Positions 51,590 through 60,834 of a stretch of DNA of 64,000 nt are shown one piece after another. The DNA comes from Bacteroidales bacterium. Its GTDB lineage: Bacteria > Bacteroidota > Bacteroidia > Bacteroidales > UBA932. The stretch spans positions 1 through 64,000 of the forward strand of contig JAFZXU010000042.1 in NCBI GenBank assembly GCA_017616655.1, given 5' to 3'. The number at the start of each line of letters is the position of its first letter. Within the stretch, counting starts at the first letter, position 1. A program made the translations under genes and the position numbers. The notes under the pieces were generated by a model. The model was not told where the DNA came from, did not search any database, and saw only the letters and a program-made list of their open reading frames with translations.

Positions 51590-52518
51590 CGGCCGACAAC
51601 AAACCGATTATTTCCATCGTTCTGCCAGTCTATAACGGAGAACGGTATATCGGCGGAGCTATAGACAGCGTTCTCGCCCAGACCATGGGCGAATGGGAGC
51701 TGCTTGTCATCGATGACGGGTCTACCGATGGTTCCCCGGCGATATGCGACGCTTATGCAGCCCGTGATGCAAGGATCAGGGTCTTCCACCAGCCGAACGG
51801 CGGAGTCAACTCGGCAAGGGCCAAGGGAGTCGACAACGCATCCGGAGAATATGTTACGTTCCTCGATGCCGACGACTCTTTTACTGACGATGCCCTGGAA
51901 GCATTCATATCCCGTTTCGACGAGGAGACTGACATAGTTTCCTGCGGCGGGAGCGATGATTTCCTTGACCGTACCGGATATCTCAAACGGCTCTGGTCCG
52001 GAGAAATCAAGCCCGGGGTCTGCGGCAAGATGTTCCGTACGGCCGGATTCAAAGGTATCGACTACCGCCTCGAAAGACGTATGGCAATGGGAGAAGACCT
52101 GCTCCTCAATTCGGTCTATGCCATAAACCTGAACAAGGCACGGACAATGCCCCGCGACGTCTATCTGATCAACCGGGATAACGACCAGTCCGTCACAAAG
52201 ACTTTCAGGCATAGCTGGGAATATGAGAAATACTATTTCAGCAAAGTCGAAGAGTTGTTCTTGAGTAAATGCCGAGACTGGGATTCGTACGACGAAATCA
52301 AGCTGCTGGTAGGCAAATCCTGGCTCAACGCTATGAAATACGTGATGCTCGACGGCGGCTCCATCAATTACGTCGACCACGAATTCAAGGCCGTAAGGGA
52401 TTATTTCAAAGAGAGGAAACAGGACCTCGGACCGAGCGAAAGGATGATATTCTCCGTCAGGAATTCTTTTCTTTACCGGAACATCCTGAAGGCAATCGTA
52501 AAGATAAAGGGCAGATAA
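51586..52518 (+). CDS. GT2 family glycosyltransferase
   Basis: A 310-residue GT-A enzyme: SIVLPVYNGERYIGGAIDSV (about 10-29), VIDDGSTDGSP (about 41-51), QPNGGVNSARAKG (about 69-81) and FLDADDSFTDDA (about 91-102). It overlaps the previous gene by 4 bases and is followed 4 bases later by the GT32-GtrA gene. Donor and acceptor are unknown. Confidence 0.82.
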   Translation: MTADNKPIISIVLPVYNGERYIGGAIDSVLAQTMGEWELLVIDDGSTDGSPAICDAYAARDARIRVFHQPNGGVNSARAKGVDNASGEYVTFLDADDSFTDDALEAFISRFDEETDIVSCGGSDDFLDRTGYLKRLWSGEIKPGVCGKMFRTAGFKGIDYRLERRMAMGEDLLLNSVYAINLNKARTMPRDVYLINRDNDQSVTKTFRHSWEYEKYYFSKVEELFLSKCRDWDSYDEIKLLVGKSWLNAMKYVMLDGGSINYVDHEFKAVRDYFKERKQDLGPSERMIFSVRNSFLYRNILKAIVKIKGR

Positions 52519-52522
52519 GGCA

Positions 52523-53635
52523 ATGATTCCCAAGGTCATACACTATTGCTGGTTCGGCGGGAATCCCCTGCCGGAGTCCACGAAGCGATACATCGAGAGC
52601 TGGAAGAAGTTCTGCCCCGACTATGAGATCAAGGAGTGGAACGAAAGCAACTTCGATGTAAACTGCAATGCCTATATCTCCGAGGCATACAAGGCAAAGA
52701 GGTGGGCTTTCGTTTCTGACGTGGCGCGGACCTGGGTCCTGGTCAACCACGGCGGGGTCTATTTCGACACCGATGTGGAGGTGATCAAGCCGATCGACGA
52801 CCTGCTGGAATACGACGCCTTCACAGCCTTCGAATCGAAGTTCCAGATCGGGATGGGCATCCTCGGCTGCGTCAAGGGTCACCCGATGTTCGCGGCCCTG
52901 CTGGAGGAGTACGAAAAAGCCCGTTTCAAGCTGCCCGACGGAACCTGCGACACCTCCGTAATCGGAAGGCGCTTCAAGGAAATCTGCCTCCGGTACGGCT
53001 TCGAGCCAAACAACACACTTCAGACAGTCAACGGACTGACCATACTGCCAAAGGAGTACTTCTATCCGAGCGACCCCGTAACGAAGGAGTTCAAGATAAC
53101 GGAAAACACCCGCACCATACATTATTACGACGCCTCCTGGGTCTCCCCGGTTGACATATACGGACGCACACAACAGGGGAAATTCAAGTTCATCCCCGCA
53201 AGGTTCCGCCCCGGCTTCACGAGGATGGTGGGAATGCTGAAATATGAAGGCCCGGGAAGCGTGCTCCGCTCCCTGCTTTCCACCGAGTTCGTCAGGTTCG
53301 TGCTGGTCGGCCTCCTGGCTACAGCCATCCATTACGGCATCTACCTGCTGTTCAATCTGATAATGCCGGCGAATCCGGCATATGCCATCGGCTATATCCT
53401 CAGCTTCCTCTGCAACTTCTTCCTCACCTCCGCTTTCACCTTCAGGAAGAAGGCCACTTTCAAGAAGGGGGTGGGATTCGGCTTGAGCCATGCGGTCAAT
53501 TTCACTATGCACATGCTCCTGCTCAACCTTTTCCTCTTCCTGGGCCTGAGCGAGACCCTGGCCCCGATACCCGTCTACTGCATCTGCATTCCGGTCAACT
53601 TCCTGCTGGTCAGATTCGTATTCAATAAACTATGA
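52523..53635 (+). CDS. GT32-like glycosyltransferase fused to a GtrA-like membrane domain
   Basis: A 370-residue fusion. The first 240 residues are a DXD-type sugar transferase: IPKVIHYCWFGG (2-13), SDVARTWVLVNHGGVY (about 65-80) and FDTDVEV (81-87). From about 255 to 370 there are four membrane helices of the GtrA family (FVRFVLVGLLATAIHYGIY, FLCNFFLTSAFTFRKK), which helps flip lipid-linked sugars. The next genes are a GtrB-like enzyme and a large membrane protein, so the three rebuild a GtrA/GtrB/GtrC module. The two domains are normally separate genes. Confidence 0.82.
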   Translation: MIPKVIHYCWFGGNPLPESTKRYIESWKKFCPDYEIKEWNESNFDVNCNAYISEAYKAKRWAFVSDVARTWVLVNHGGVYFDTDVEVIKPIDDLLEYDAFTAFESKFQIGMGILGCVKGHPMFAALLEEYEKARFKLPDGTCDTSVIGRRFKEICLRYGFEPNNTLQTVNGLTILPKEYFYPSDPVTKEFKITENTRTIHYYDASWVSPVDIYGRTQQGKFKFIPARFRPGFTRMVGMLKYEGPGSVLRSLLSTEFVRFVLVGLLATAIHYGIYLLFNLIMPANPAYAIGYILSFLCNFFLTSAFTFRKKATFKKGVGFGLSHAVNFTMHMLLLNLFLFLGLSETLAPIPVYCICIPVNFLLVRFVFNKL

Positions 53636-54576
53636 AAAAGATATCAATCCTGATTCCCTGCTACAACGAGCAGGAATCCCTGCCTCTGCTCTACAAAGCG
53701 CTCAATGAAGCTATGGCCGACTCCAGGGTGGCCGGCAGATACGAATTCGAGGTGATGCTGGTAAACGACGGCTCTTCGGATTCGACCCTCGCCATCCTGC
53801 GCCAGCTGCACAAGGAGGACAGCCGCGTCAGCTACATCGACCTGTCGAGGAATTTCGGCAAGGAGAATGCGATGATGGCCGGCTTCGACTATGTGACCGG
53901 CGACTGCTGCATCATTATGGACGCCGACCTCCAGGATCCGCCCCAGGTTATGTTCGAGATGATTGAAAAATGGGAGGAGGGATATGAGGACGTCTATGCC
54001 AAGAGGATTTCCAGAGGTAAGGAGAGCTGGCTGAGAAAGAAGCTTTCGATGAAGTTCTACAAGATCCTCAACAAGATGTCGAAGGTGGAGATGCTGCAGA
54101 ATGTCGGGGATTTCCGGCTGCTCGACAAGCGGTGCGTGGAGGCTCTCAAGTCCCTCAGGGAGACGGAGCGCTACACCAAAGGCCTGTTCTGCTGGATAGG
54201 ATACCGCAAGGCCGAGGTCCTCTTCGACCGCGGCGACAGGGTTGCAGGAACCACCTCATGGAGCATGTGGAAACTGATGCGGCTGGGCATCGACGGTATA
54301 ATCTCATTCACCACCGCCCCCCTGCATCTTGCCACCTGGCTTGGAATCATCATCTCATTCTTTGCCTTCATCTATCTGGTCTTCGTGCTGCTCAAGACCC
54401 TGATCTTCGGCGATCCCGTGGCCGGTTTCCCCACCCTGATATGCGTCATCCTGTTCCTTGGCGGAGTCATCCTTCTCTGCCTGGGCATCCTCGGTGAATA
54501 TGTGGCCAGGATGTATAGCGAGACAAAACGCAGGCCCGGATATATTGTCAGGGAGTTTAACGATAAATTGGTTTAA
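53632..54576 (+). CDS. GtrB-like undecaprenyl-phosphate glycosyltransferase
   Basis: A 314-residue enzyme of the GtrB/DPM1 type: ILIPCYNEQESLPLL (about 6-20), VNDGSSDST (about 44-52), DLSRNFGKENAMMAG (about 70-84) and IMDADLQDPP (about 96-105). GDFRLLDKR (about 160-168) and two C-terminal membrane helices (about 230-300) follow. It should charge undecaprenyl phosphate with a hexose for a side branch. Its ATG overlaps the GT32-GtrA stop by 4 bases. Confidence 0.88.
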   Translation: MKKISILIPCYNEQESLPLLYKALNEAMADSRVAGRYEFEVMLVNDGSSDSTLAILRQLHKEDSRVSYIDLSRNFGKENAMMAGFDYVTGDCCIIMDADLQDPPQVMFEMIEKWEEGYEDVYAKRISRGKESWLRKKLSMKFYKILNKMSKVEMLQNVGDFRLLDKRCVEALKSLRETERYTKGLFCWIGYRKAEVLFDRGDRVAGTTSWSMWKLMRLGIDGIISFTTAPLHLATWLGIIISFFAFIYLVFVLLKTLIFGDPVAGFPTLICVILFLGGVILLCLGILGEYVARMYSETKRRPGYIVREFNDKLV

Positions 54577-54578
54577 TT

Positions 54579-56123
54579 ATGGGAAAGGTAGTTTGCAACT
54601 GGAAATCCGCACTGACGGCGGCGGCGCTGGCGCTCCTGGTATTCGCCTTCTCACAGATGGCATTGTGGCTGGGCGATGACATAACCTATAAATACAACTT
54701 CAAGGACGGCTCGCAGATTTCAAGCCTCAACGATGTCGTCGTCTCCCAGATCGAGCACTACAAATCAGTCAACGGCAGGACCTTGGCCCATTTCCTGTGC
54801 CAGCTCTACATCCCGTTTTTCGGAAAGACTGCATTTGCCGTCTCCAATGCACTGGTATGGGTGGCGCTGCTGCTGTTGATGGCAAGCCTCTTCAAGATAA
54901 GGTTTGACGACTGGAAGCAGATGGCCCTGCTGGCCTGCCTGATCTTCCTGGGGTTCCGGACCAAGTTCACGCCGACCTGCCAGATAGGCTTCCCCTGGAT
55001 GTTCGCGCTTGTTACGGCTTTCCTGCTGATACTCAAGAATTTCAGCAGGGAGCAGGAGCGGCCGTGGAGCGGCTGGCACCTCTTATGGGCCGTCCCCGTC
55101 GCCTTCCTGGCCGGATGGTCGCAGGAGGCGCTGGTAATCGGCGTCGGAGCGGCGCTCGGAATCTTCGTGCTGATGCATATCCGCAAGGTTACACTGCCCC
55201 AATGGATCCTTCTGGTCTGCTTTGCGGCCGGCGCAGCCCTGCTCTGCCTATCCCCTGCAACACTTGGACGCACGGGCGAGACGCACGGAGGCACGAATCT
55301 GCTGCCTCCGGCGATTCTGAGCCTCGCCAAACTCGGATTCTATCTCAGGATCACCTATCTGATGCTGATTTTGCTCCTCTATCTGAGAATCTTCCGGAAG
55401 ATAAAATTCAAGGAACTCTTCTCAAAAGCCTCTTTCTTCTGGATTGTGTGGGCAGTGATGCTGGCTTTCAATCTCTATATCGGAGTTTACGGCAACCGGC
55501 AGCTCTTCGGTATGGAGTTCGCAGCAATTGCAATCATCGCCAGGTATGTCCAGCTGTACATCATCCCTGAAAGGAAGCGATACAGGACTGCCGGTGCAGT
55601 CGTCCTGGCCGCATTGGCACTCTGGGCGGTTTGTGTATCTGTCGGTAACGCCCGCTTCCTGATCCATCACGGAAAGGTCGTGGAAGAGATTACGGCATCC
55701 TACGCGCTATCCTCCGACGGAACCGTCTATTATGACTTTTCCAAGGATGATGTGACATTCAAGGACACCTACCCTTCCGACGTCTTTACCTGGTATGCCC
55801 TCAACACGCTGGGGCGGGAACTCTGGCAGGAGTATCAGCACGGCGCGCTTCAGGTTGCGCCGACTCTTTGCGCTGAACTGAATGAATCGCCCGGGGAAAA
55901 CGGCTGGGAAAGGATTGCTCCGGGTGCCATCGCGATAATCGTTGACAAGACCGATCAGCCTGCAGGCATCAAAATCAATCGTTCGCTCCTCGGGCGCCGG
56001 CACTTCTCCGACCTCTGGGTAAGCACCGACGAACCCGTCTTTGAGAATGACATCAATATGGTGATTACCGTATATGAGAAGATGCCTTTCGTAAGACACG
56101 AAAACGTTATCTTCGATTATTAA
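54579..56123 (+). CDS. DUF6056/GtrC-like membrane protein, probable side-chain transferase
   Basis: A 514-residue protein with about ten to eleven membrane helices and a hydrophilic C-terminal tail of about 120 residues. The first extracytoplasmic loop has an acidic pair in LGDDITYKY (Asp 33 and 34), and NGRTLAHFL follows (about 65-73). This pattern resembles DUF6056 proteins and the GtrII/GtrC transferases, which use undecaprenyl-phosphate sugars outside the membrane. It directly follows the GtrB-like gene. The role is inferred from topology and context. Confidence 0.65.
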   Translation: MGKVVCNWKSALTAAALALLVFAFSQMALWLGDDITYKYNFKDGSQISSLNDVVVSQIEHYKSVNGRTLAHFLCQLYIPFFGKTAFAVSNALVWVALLLLMASLFKIRFDDWKQMALLACLIFLGFRTKFTPTCQIGFPWMFALVTAFLLILKNFSREQERPWSGWHLLWAVPVAFLAGWSQEALVIGVGAALGIFVLMHIRKVTLPQWILLVCFAAGAALLCLSPATLGRTGETHGGTNLLPPAILSLAKLGFYLRITYLMLILLLYLRIFRKIKFKELFSKASFFWIVWAVMLAFNLYIGVYGNRQLFGMEFAAIAIIARYVQLYIIPERKRYRTAGAVVLAALALWAVCVSVGNARFLIHHGKVVEEITASYALSSDGTVYYDFSKDDVTFKDTYPSDVFTWYALNTLGRELWQEYQHGALQVAPTLCAELNESPGENGWERIAPGAIAIIVDKTDQPAGIKINRSLLGRRHFSDLWVSTDEPVFENDINMVITVYEKMPFVRHENVIFDY

Positions 56124-56138
56124 TGATCATTCATTGGA

Positions 56139-56981
56139 ATGAAACACGCATATCTCATAATGGCCCATAACCAGTTCCTCGCCTTGAAGGAGCTTGTTTC
56201 GATGCTGGACGATGCAAGGAATGACATTTATATCCATTTCGACAGGAAGGTAAGCACCCTTCCCGCCATTTCAACCTGTCATAGCAGACTGGTAATCCTC
56301 GATAAGCGTGTAAATGTCATCTGGGGAGATATTTCCCAGATCAAGGCTGAATATGCCCTGTTCAATGCAGCCTTTAAGGAAGGGGAATACTCCTATTATC
56401 ATCTGATCTCGGGAGTACATTTTCCCCTGAAATCGAATGACGGCCTGCATCGCTGGTTTGAAGGGTGCAACGGAGCCTGCGTATTGAGGAAAGTCCCCCT
56501 GTCTGAGGAAGAGATCCGGATGCGGTTCGGGCTGTATCATTTCTTCCTGAAGCATCTGGTTTCCAGGAACAGATTCCTCAACAAGACATATCATCTGGGC
56601 TGGAGGGCGATGCTCAGGATCCAGAAGGTACTCGGCATCAGCAGGGATACATCATTTATCTGCGACAAGGCAAGCCAGTGGTGCTCCCTGAACGAGGATG
56701 CCGTAAGGCTGATCCTTTCACGGGAGAAAGAGGCCATGAAACTCTTCCGCCGCACTTTCTGCTGCGACGAGTTCTTTGTCAGCGCAATGATCGGAAAATC
56801 GGAAATACCAGTCATCTATGACGACAGGATATGTCACGTGGAGTTTGTCAATACCACCCCGAAGTTATTCACAGAAGAGGATTATCCGGCTTTGAAGGCA
56901 TCGGGAGCGCTTTTCTTCAGGAAACTGAGCGACGCCACGCTCGGTCTAGCAAAAATGATTGAGGAGCATATCGAATCATGA
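56139..56981 (+). CDS. GT14 (core-2/I-branching-like) glycosyltransferase
   Basis: A 280-residue GT-A-like transferase of the beta-1,6-N-acetylglucosaminyltransferase family: AYLIMAHNQF (4-13), DARNDIYIHFDRK (about 25-37), YHLISGVHFPLKS (about 89-101), SQWCSLNED (about 183-191) and CCDEFFVS (about 208-215). Bacterial members add branching sugars. A second copy of the same family lies two genes downstream, with GT25 between them. It overlaps the GT25 gene by 4 bases. Confidence 0.8.
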   Translation: MKHAYLIMAHNQFLALKELVSMLDDARNDIYIHFDRKVSTLPAISTCHSRLVILDKRVNVIWGDISQIKAEYALFNAAFKEGEYSYYHLISGVHFPLKSNDGLHRWFEGCNGACVLRKVPLSEEEIRMRFGLYHFFLKHLVSRNRFLNKTYHLGWRAMLRIQKVLGISRDTSFICDKASQWCSLNEDAVRLILSREKEAMKLFRRTFCCDEFFVSAMIGKSEIPVIYDDRICHVEFVNTTPKLFTEEDYPALKASGALFFRKLSDATLGLAKMIEEHIES

Positions 56982-57721
56982 TCATGGGCCTTGCGACATA
57001 TATAGTCAACCTTGAGACCTCTTCAGCCCGGAGGCAGTATATGCAGGGACTACTCGAGCCTTTCAGTTTCCTCGATGTGACTTTCATAAAGGCGGTCGAC
57101 GGACGGCAGATGTCCGATTCCCAAAGGAAGGAAGCATTTGACTATGATGCGAGCATGAAGCATTATGGCAGATATATGAATGAAGGCGAGGTCGGCTGCG
57201 CATTGAGTCACAGATTATGCTATAGGGCGTTGCTTGACTCGGACAAGCCATTTGCAATGGTTCTGGAAGATGACATTTCTGTGATCCGGGACTGGAATTC
57301 ACTTCCGTGGGATGAGATTGAAAAGACCCTCACGAGCTCACGTCCCAGGGTTCTTTTCCTCTCCGGCGATTACTGGCGCCTGTCGTCAAGAAGCATCACT
57401 CCGGTATTCGACGCGGTCGGGGCTTATGCCTATATCATAAACAGGGCGGCGGCAGAAGCCATTTTATCCATTGACAAGCCTTATGTCGTCGCCGACGACT
57501 GGCTGGCGTATAAAAGACTGGGAATCAAACTGTTCGCCGTGTACCCCTATGCCGCTGACGCCAACCTGGTGGAGGCGCTGGTTTCCGATGTCAGGCAGGA
57601 CAGCTGGATGACGAACCATTCCCTGATGGCGAAGTCGGAACTGGCAAGACGCGCTCTTCCGGCTTTTATAAAGCATGTTTTGAAGACGGCGGGGCTTTTC
57701 GAATCGAAATTCAGGGGATAG
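56978..57721 (+). CDS. GT25 family glycosyltransferase (LPS beta-1,4-galactosyltransferase-like)
   Basis: A 247-residue enzyme of the Lgt5/LpsA type: TYIVNLETSSARRQYM (about 6-21), FIKAVDGRQM (about 36-45), GEVGCALSHRLCYRALL (about 67-83) and MVLEDDISV (about 91-99) with the metal-binding acidic pair. GAYAYIINRAAAE follows (about 146-158). The family adds galactose or similar residues in LPS outer cores. The ATG at 56978 overlaps the previous stop (ATGA); ATG at 56984 is an alternative. Confidence 0.83.
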   Translation: MIMGLATYIVNLETSSARRQYMQGLLEPFSFLDVTFIKAVDGRQMSDSQRKEAFDYDASMKHYGRYMNEGEVGCALSHRLCYRALLDSDKPFAMVLEDDISVIRDWNSLPWDEIEKTLTSSRPRVLFLSGDYWRLSSRSITPVFDAVGAYAYIINRAAAEAILSIDKPYVVADDWLAYKRLGIKLFAVYPYAADANLVEALVSDVRQDSWMTNHSLMAKSELARRALPAFIKHVLKTAGLFESKFRG

Positions 57722-57722
57722 C

Positions 57723-58565
57723 ATGCACGCATACCTGATACTCGCACATAACGACATTCCCCTGCTGAAGAAGCTGGTCGGCTGCCTGGATGACAGCCGC
57801 AACGATATCTACATCCACTGGGATGCGAAATCGGGCGCCGTTCCCAAGCTTTCGACGGAAAAATCCCGCCTCACGATCCTGGATGAACGCATCAGCGTGA
57901 ACTGGGCCTCTTTCAGTATGGTGGAAGCCGAGTACCTGCTGTTCAAGGCGGCATTTGCCAACGGCCCTTACGACTATTATCACCTGCTTTCCGGCGCCGA
58001 CCTGCCCGTCAAGCCGCAGGATTATATCCACGCGGAATGCGACAGGCTGGCCGGGACCGAGTTCATCGCATTCGCCCCCGCCTCGAAAGAGGAGATTGAC
58101 TACAGGGTACAGCACCGCTTCCTCTTCCCCGAGGAGTTCCGCACGAAGAACGTCTTGAAACGGGGCCTGAGGATCCTGTACGTCAAGTACCAGGATCTGG
58201 CACACAGGAAAAGAACCTCTGTCGAGGTAAAGAAGGGGTCGCAATGGTGCAGCGTGACGCAGGATTTCGTGGAGTACCTTCTCGGACGGGAAGAGTCCGT
58301 AAGGGAGCTTTTCAGCGGAACCTTCTGTCCCGACGAAATGTTCGTACAGACGGTCTGCTTCAATTCGCCTTTCTGTCAGAAGGTCAAAGCCGCCGCCACC
58401 GAGTTTGAAGGGAATATGCGTTTCATAAAGTGGGAAGAGGGGAAACTGCTTCCCATTGTCGATGCCGACTTCGACGCAATGGTGGAATCCGACCGATGGT
58501 TTGCCCGGAAGTTTTCAGAATCGGGAGAAGAGTTGATCAACAGAACAGTACAGATAAGCCGATGA
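57723..58565 (+). CDS. GT14 (core-2/I-branching-like) glycosyltransferase, second copy
   Basis: A 280-residue protein, the same length as the copy at 56139 but diverged: AYLILAHNDIPLL (3-15), DDSRNDIYIHWDAK (about 23-36), YHLLSGADLPVK (about 88-99), GSQWCSVTQDF (about 182-192) and CPDEMFVQT (about 208-216). Motifs shared with the first copy suggest an old duplication or independent recruitment. It probably adds another branch sugar. It is coupled to the next GT2 gene by an ATGA overlap. Confidence 0.8.
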   Translation: MHAYLILAHNDIPLLKKLVGCLDDSRNDIYIHWDAKSGAVPKLSTEKSRLTILDERISVNWASFSMVEAEYLLFKAAFANGPYDYYHLLSGADLPVKPQDYIHAECDRLAGTEFIAFAPASKEEIDYRVQHRFLFPEEFRTKNVLKRGLRILYVKYQDLAHRKRTSVEVKKGSQWCSVTQDFVEYLLGREESVRELFSGTFCPDEMFVQTVCFNSPFCQKVKAAATEFEGNMRFIKWEEGKLLPIVDADFDAMVESDRWFARKFSESGEELINRTVQISR

Positions 58566-59545
58566 TAAAAGTTTCGGTCATAATACCCGTTTACGGTGTG
58601 GAGCGCTTCATCGTGCGCTGCGCACGCAACCTCTTCGGGCAGACCCTGGAGGATGTGGAGTTCATTTTCGTGGACGACGCGTCGCCTGACGGCAGCATAG
58701 CGCTGCTTGAAGATATCCTCAAGGAGTTCCCCGCCCGCACCGGGCAGACAAGGATTTTACGGCATCCTGTGAACAAGGGGCTGCCCGCCGCCAGGAACAC
58801 TGGACTTGCCGCCGCAAGCGGTGAGTATATCTACCACTGCGACAGCGACGACTGGACGGAGACGACAATGCTTGAAAAGATGTACGATGCCGCCAAGGAG
58901 GCGGATGCCGACATCGTCTATTGCGATTTCTTCCTTTCGTTCGAGAAGAACGAGCGGTATATGTCCAATCCGGATTACACCTCCGCCGAAGAAATGCTCA
59001 GGAAAGGATTCCTGGGAGGCAGGATGAAATATAACGTCTGGAACAAGCTGGCGAAGAGGAGTTTATACACGGACAACGGCATCTCGTTCCCCGAAGGGCA
59101 TCCTATGGGCGAGGATATGACGATGATACAGGTTGCGGCATGCAGCACCAGGGTAATACATGTTCCGGAAGCACTTTACCATTATGTCAAGCTGAACGAA
59201 GGGGCATACTCCAACTCATACTCTCAGAAAAAGCTCGATGACATCCGCTTCAATGTCGACCGTACCGTCACCTTCCTTGAAGGCAGGTTCGGAGAAAGCA
59301 TCGAACGGGACCTCGCATTCTTCAAATTGAGCATCAAACTCCCGTTCCTTTTGACGGGAGACAGGAATATGTACGATATCTGGAAAGAGTGGTATCCTGA
59401 AGCGGACCGGTATGCAGGGGACAGCAAAGAGCTTCCCTTCCGCACCAGGCTTCTTCAGACAATGGCCAGATACGGTCAATGGTGGTATGTAAAAGCATAT
59501 TACACAATCATCTATAAGGTAATCTACGGCATCATCTACAGGTAA
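58562..59545 (+). CDS. GT2 family glycosyltransferase
   Basis: A 327-residue GT-A enzyme: VIIPVYGVERFIVRCARNL (about 6-24), FVDDASPDGS (about 36-45), NKGLPAARNTG (about 70-80) and the metal-site CDSDDWTE (about 92-99). The C-terminus has two short aromatic, hydrophobic stretches. The start at 58562 is taken because it overlaps the preceding stop; the much longer upstream reading lies inside the GT14 gene. It shares one base with the next gene (TAATG). Confidence 0.82.
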   Translation: MIKVSVIIPVYGVERFIVRCARNLFGQTLEDVEFIFVDDASPDGSIALLEDILKEFPARTGQTRILRHPVNKGLPAARNTGLAAASGEYIYHCDSDDWTETTMLEKMYDAAKEADADIVYCDFFLSFEKNERYMSNPDYTSAEEMLRKGFLGGRMKYNVWNKLAKRSLYTDNGISFPEGHPMGEDMTMIQVAACSTRVIHVPEALYHYVKLNEGAYSNSYSQKKLDDIRFNVDRTVTFLEGRFGESIERDLAFFKLSIKLPFLLTGDRNMYDIWKEWYPEADRYAGDSKELPFRTRLLQTMARYGQWWYVKAYYTIIYKVIYGIIYR

Positions 59546-60834
59546 TGAAATTATTAAAGATTCTTTTCTGCTTCATAGTTGTCGATTTCTTCTTCTTTTC
59601 GACCACTTTTTCATTCTCCTACGGCTATAACACGAAGGAGCTGCTGGCTGTCGTGGGTCTTATAATCTACGCCCTGGACATGCGTCGCAAGGGAACCTTC
59701 ACGGTTACCAGAGAGTTACTCGGGTTACTCATCCTTTCGGCCACGATATCCTTCTTCGCACTCTTTTCGGCCTACTACCATAATACCCAGGAAAGGACAT
59801 ATACCACCTACTTCCTTTCGATGCTTGTCTGGTTGAGTGCCGCCTTCACCGTCATAAGGACAATCAAGGCCGTACACGGAAAGCTGTCTATCGAATTGGT
59901 CTCCACATATATAATCGCTGTTGCCACCGTACAGGGCCTGATAGCGGTGATTGCGGACAATTATGCCCCCCTCGACAATATCCTCCTGACTTATATACCC
60001 GGACTGAGCTGGAGCAAGTCCGTTGACCGTCTGTACGGCTTTGGAGCCACTGCGACACTTGACACGGGAGGTATCCGGTTTGCCATAGCCTGCGTATTAT
60101 GCGCCCACAACATAAAGTCGCTGGTCAACGTAGGGCAGACAAAGTACATCCCGCTGTATGTGATTGCATATCTGATTATTACATTCACCGGCAACATGGT
60201 CGCAAGGACCACTTCCGTCGGATCTGCCATAGCTTTGGTTTACCTCCTTATATACATTTTCCCGTTCAAGACGTCCATACAAAAGAGTGTCTTCAGCGCC
60301 TGGCTATGGCTGTTGGCGGGAACCGTCGTCACTTTCTTCATCATTGCCGCACTCTACAGTTCCGACCCCAAATTCCATGACAGGACAAGGTTTGCATTCG
60401 AAGGATTCTTCTCCCTTATAGAGGAGGGGCATTGGCATACTGGATCAAATGATAAACTGAAATCGATGTATGTCTTCCCTGACAATCCGGAAACATGGTT
60501 CATAGGCGACGGTTATTTCATCAATCCTTCCTATGACGCCAACTATATGGGAGAAGACACGATCGGATTCTATAAGGATACGGACGTGGGTTATCTGAGG
60601 TTTATCTTCTTCTTCGGATTATTGGGCCTGACAGCATATACCGTCTTCATTCTCTATGCGGGAAGCGTATGTGCAAGGCTGAATCCGGGGAACCTGCTGC
60701 TGTCCATAGTATTGACATCGATGACATTCGTAATCTGGTTCAAGGTCGCCACCGACTGCTTCTTCATCCTGGCCGTCTTCATCTGCCTGGGATTTGTGAA
60801 AAGCCGGATGGAACCGCTCCCTGAAGAGGAATGA
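59545..60834 (+). CDS. wzy: Candidate O-antigen/capsule polymerase (Wzy-like)
   Basis: A 429-residue protein with about ten to twelve membrane helices and one long extracytoplasmic loop (about 270-350, with KFHDRTRF, GSNDKLKSMY and IGDGYF). This topology and the position between glycosyltransferases fit Wzy polymerases, which have little sequence conservation. It is the only protein in the locus with this layout, so it is the best polymerase candidate. It has lower GC than the flanking housekeeping genes. The identification is mainly by topology. Confidence 0.65.
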   Translation: MKLLKILFCFIVVDFFFFSTTFSFSYGYNTKELLAVVGLIIYALDMRRKGTFTVTRELLGLLILSATISFFALFSAYYHNTQERTYTTYFLSMLVWLSAAFTVIRTIKAVHGKLSIELVSTYIIAVATVQGLIAVIADNYAPLDNILLTYIPGLSWSKSVDRLYGFGATATLDTGGIRFAIACVLCAHNIKSLVNVGQTKYIPLYVIAYLIITFTGNMVARTTSVGSAIALVYLLIYIFPFKTSIQKSVFSAWLWLLAGTVVTFFIIAALYSSDPKFHDRTRFAFEGFFSLIEEGHWHTGSNDKLKSMYVFPDNPETWFIGDGYFINPSYDANYMGEDTIGFYKDTDVGYLRFIFFFGLLGLTAYTVFILYAGSVCARLNPGNLLLSIVLTSMTFVIWFKVATDCFFILAVFICLGFVKSRMEPLPEEE

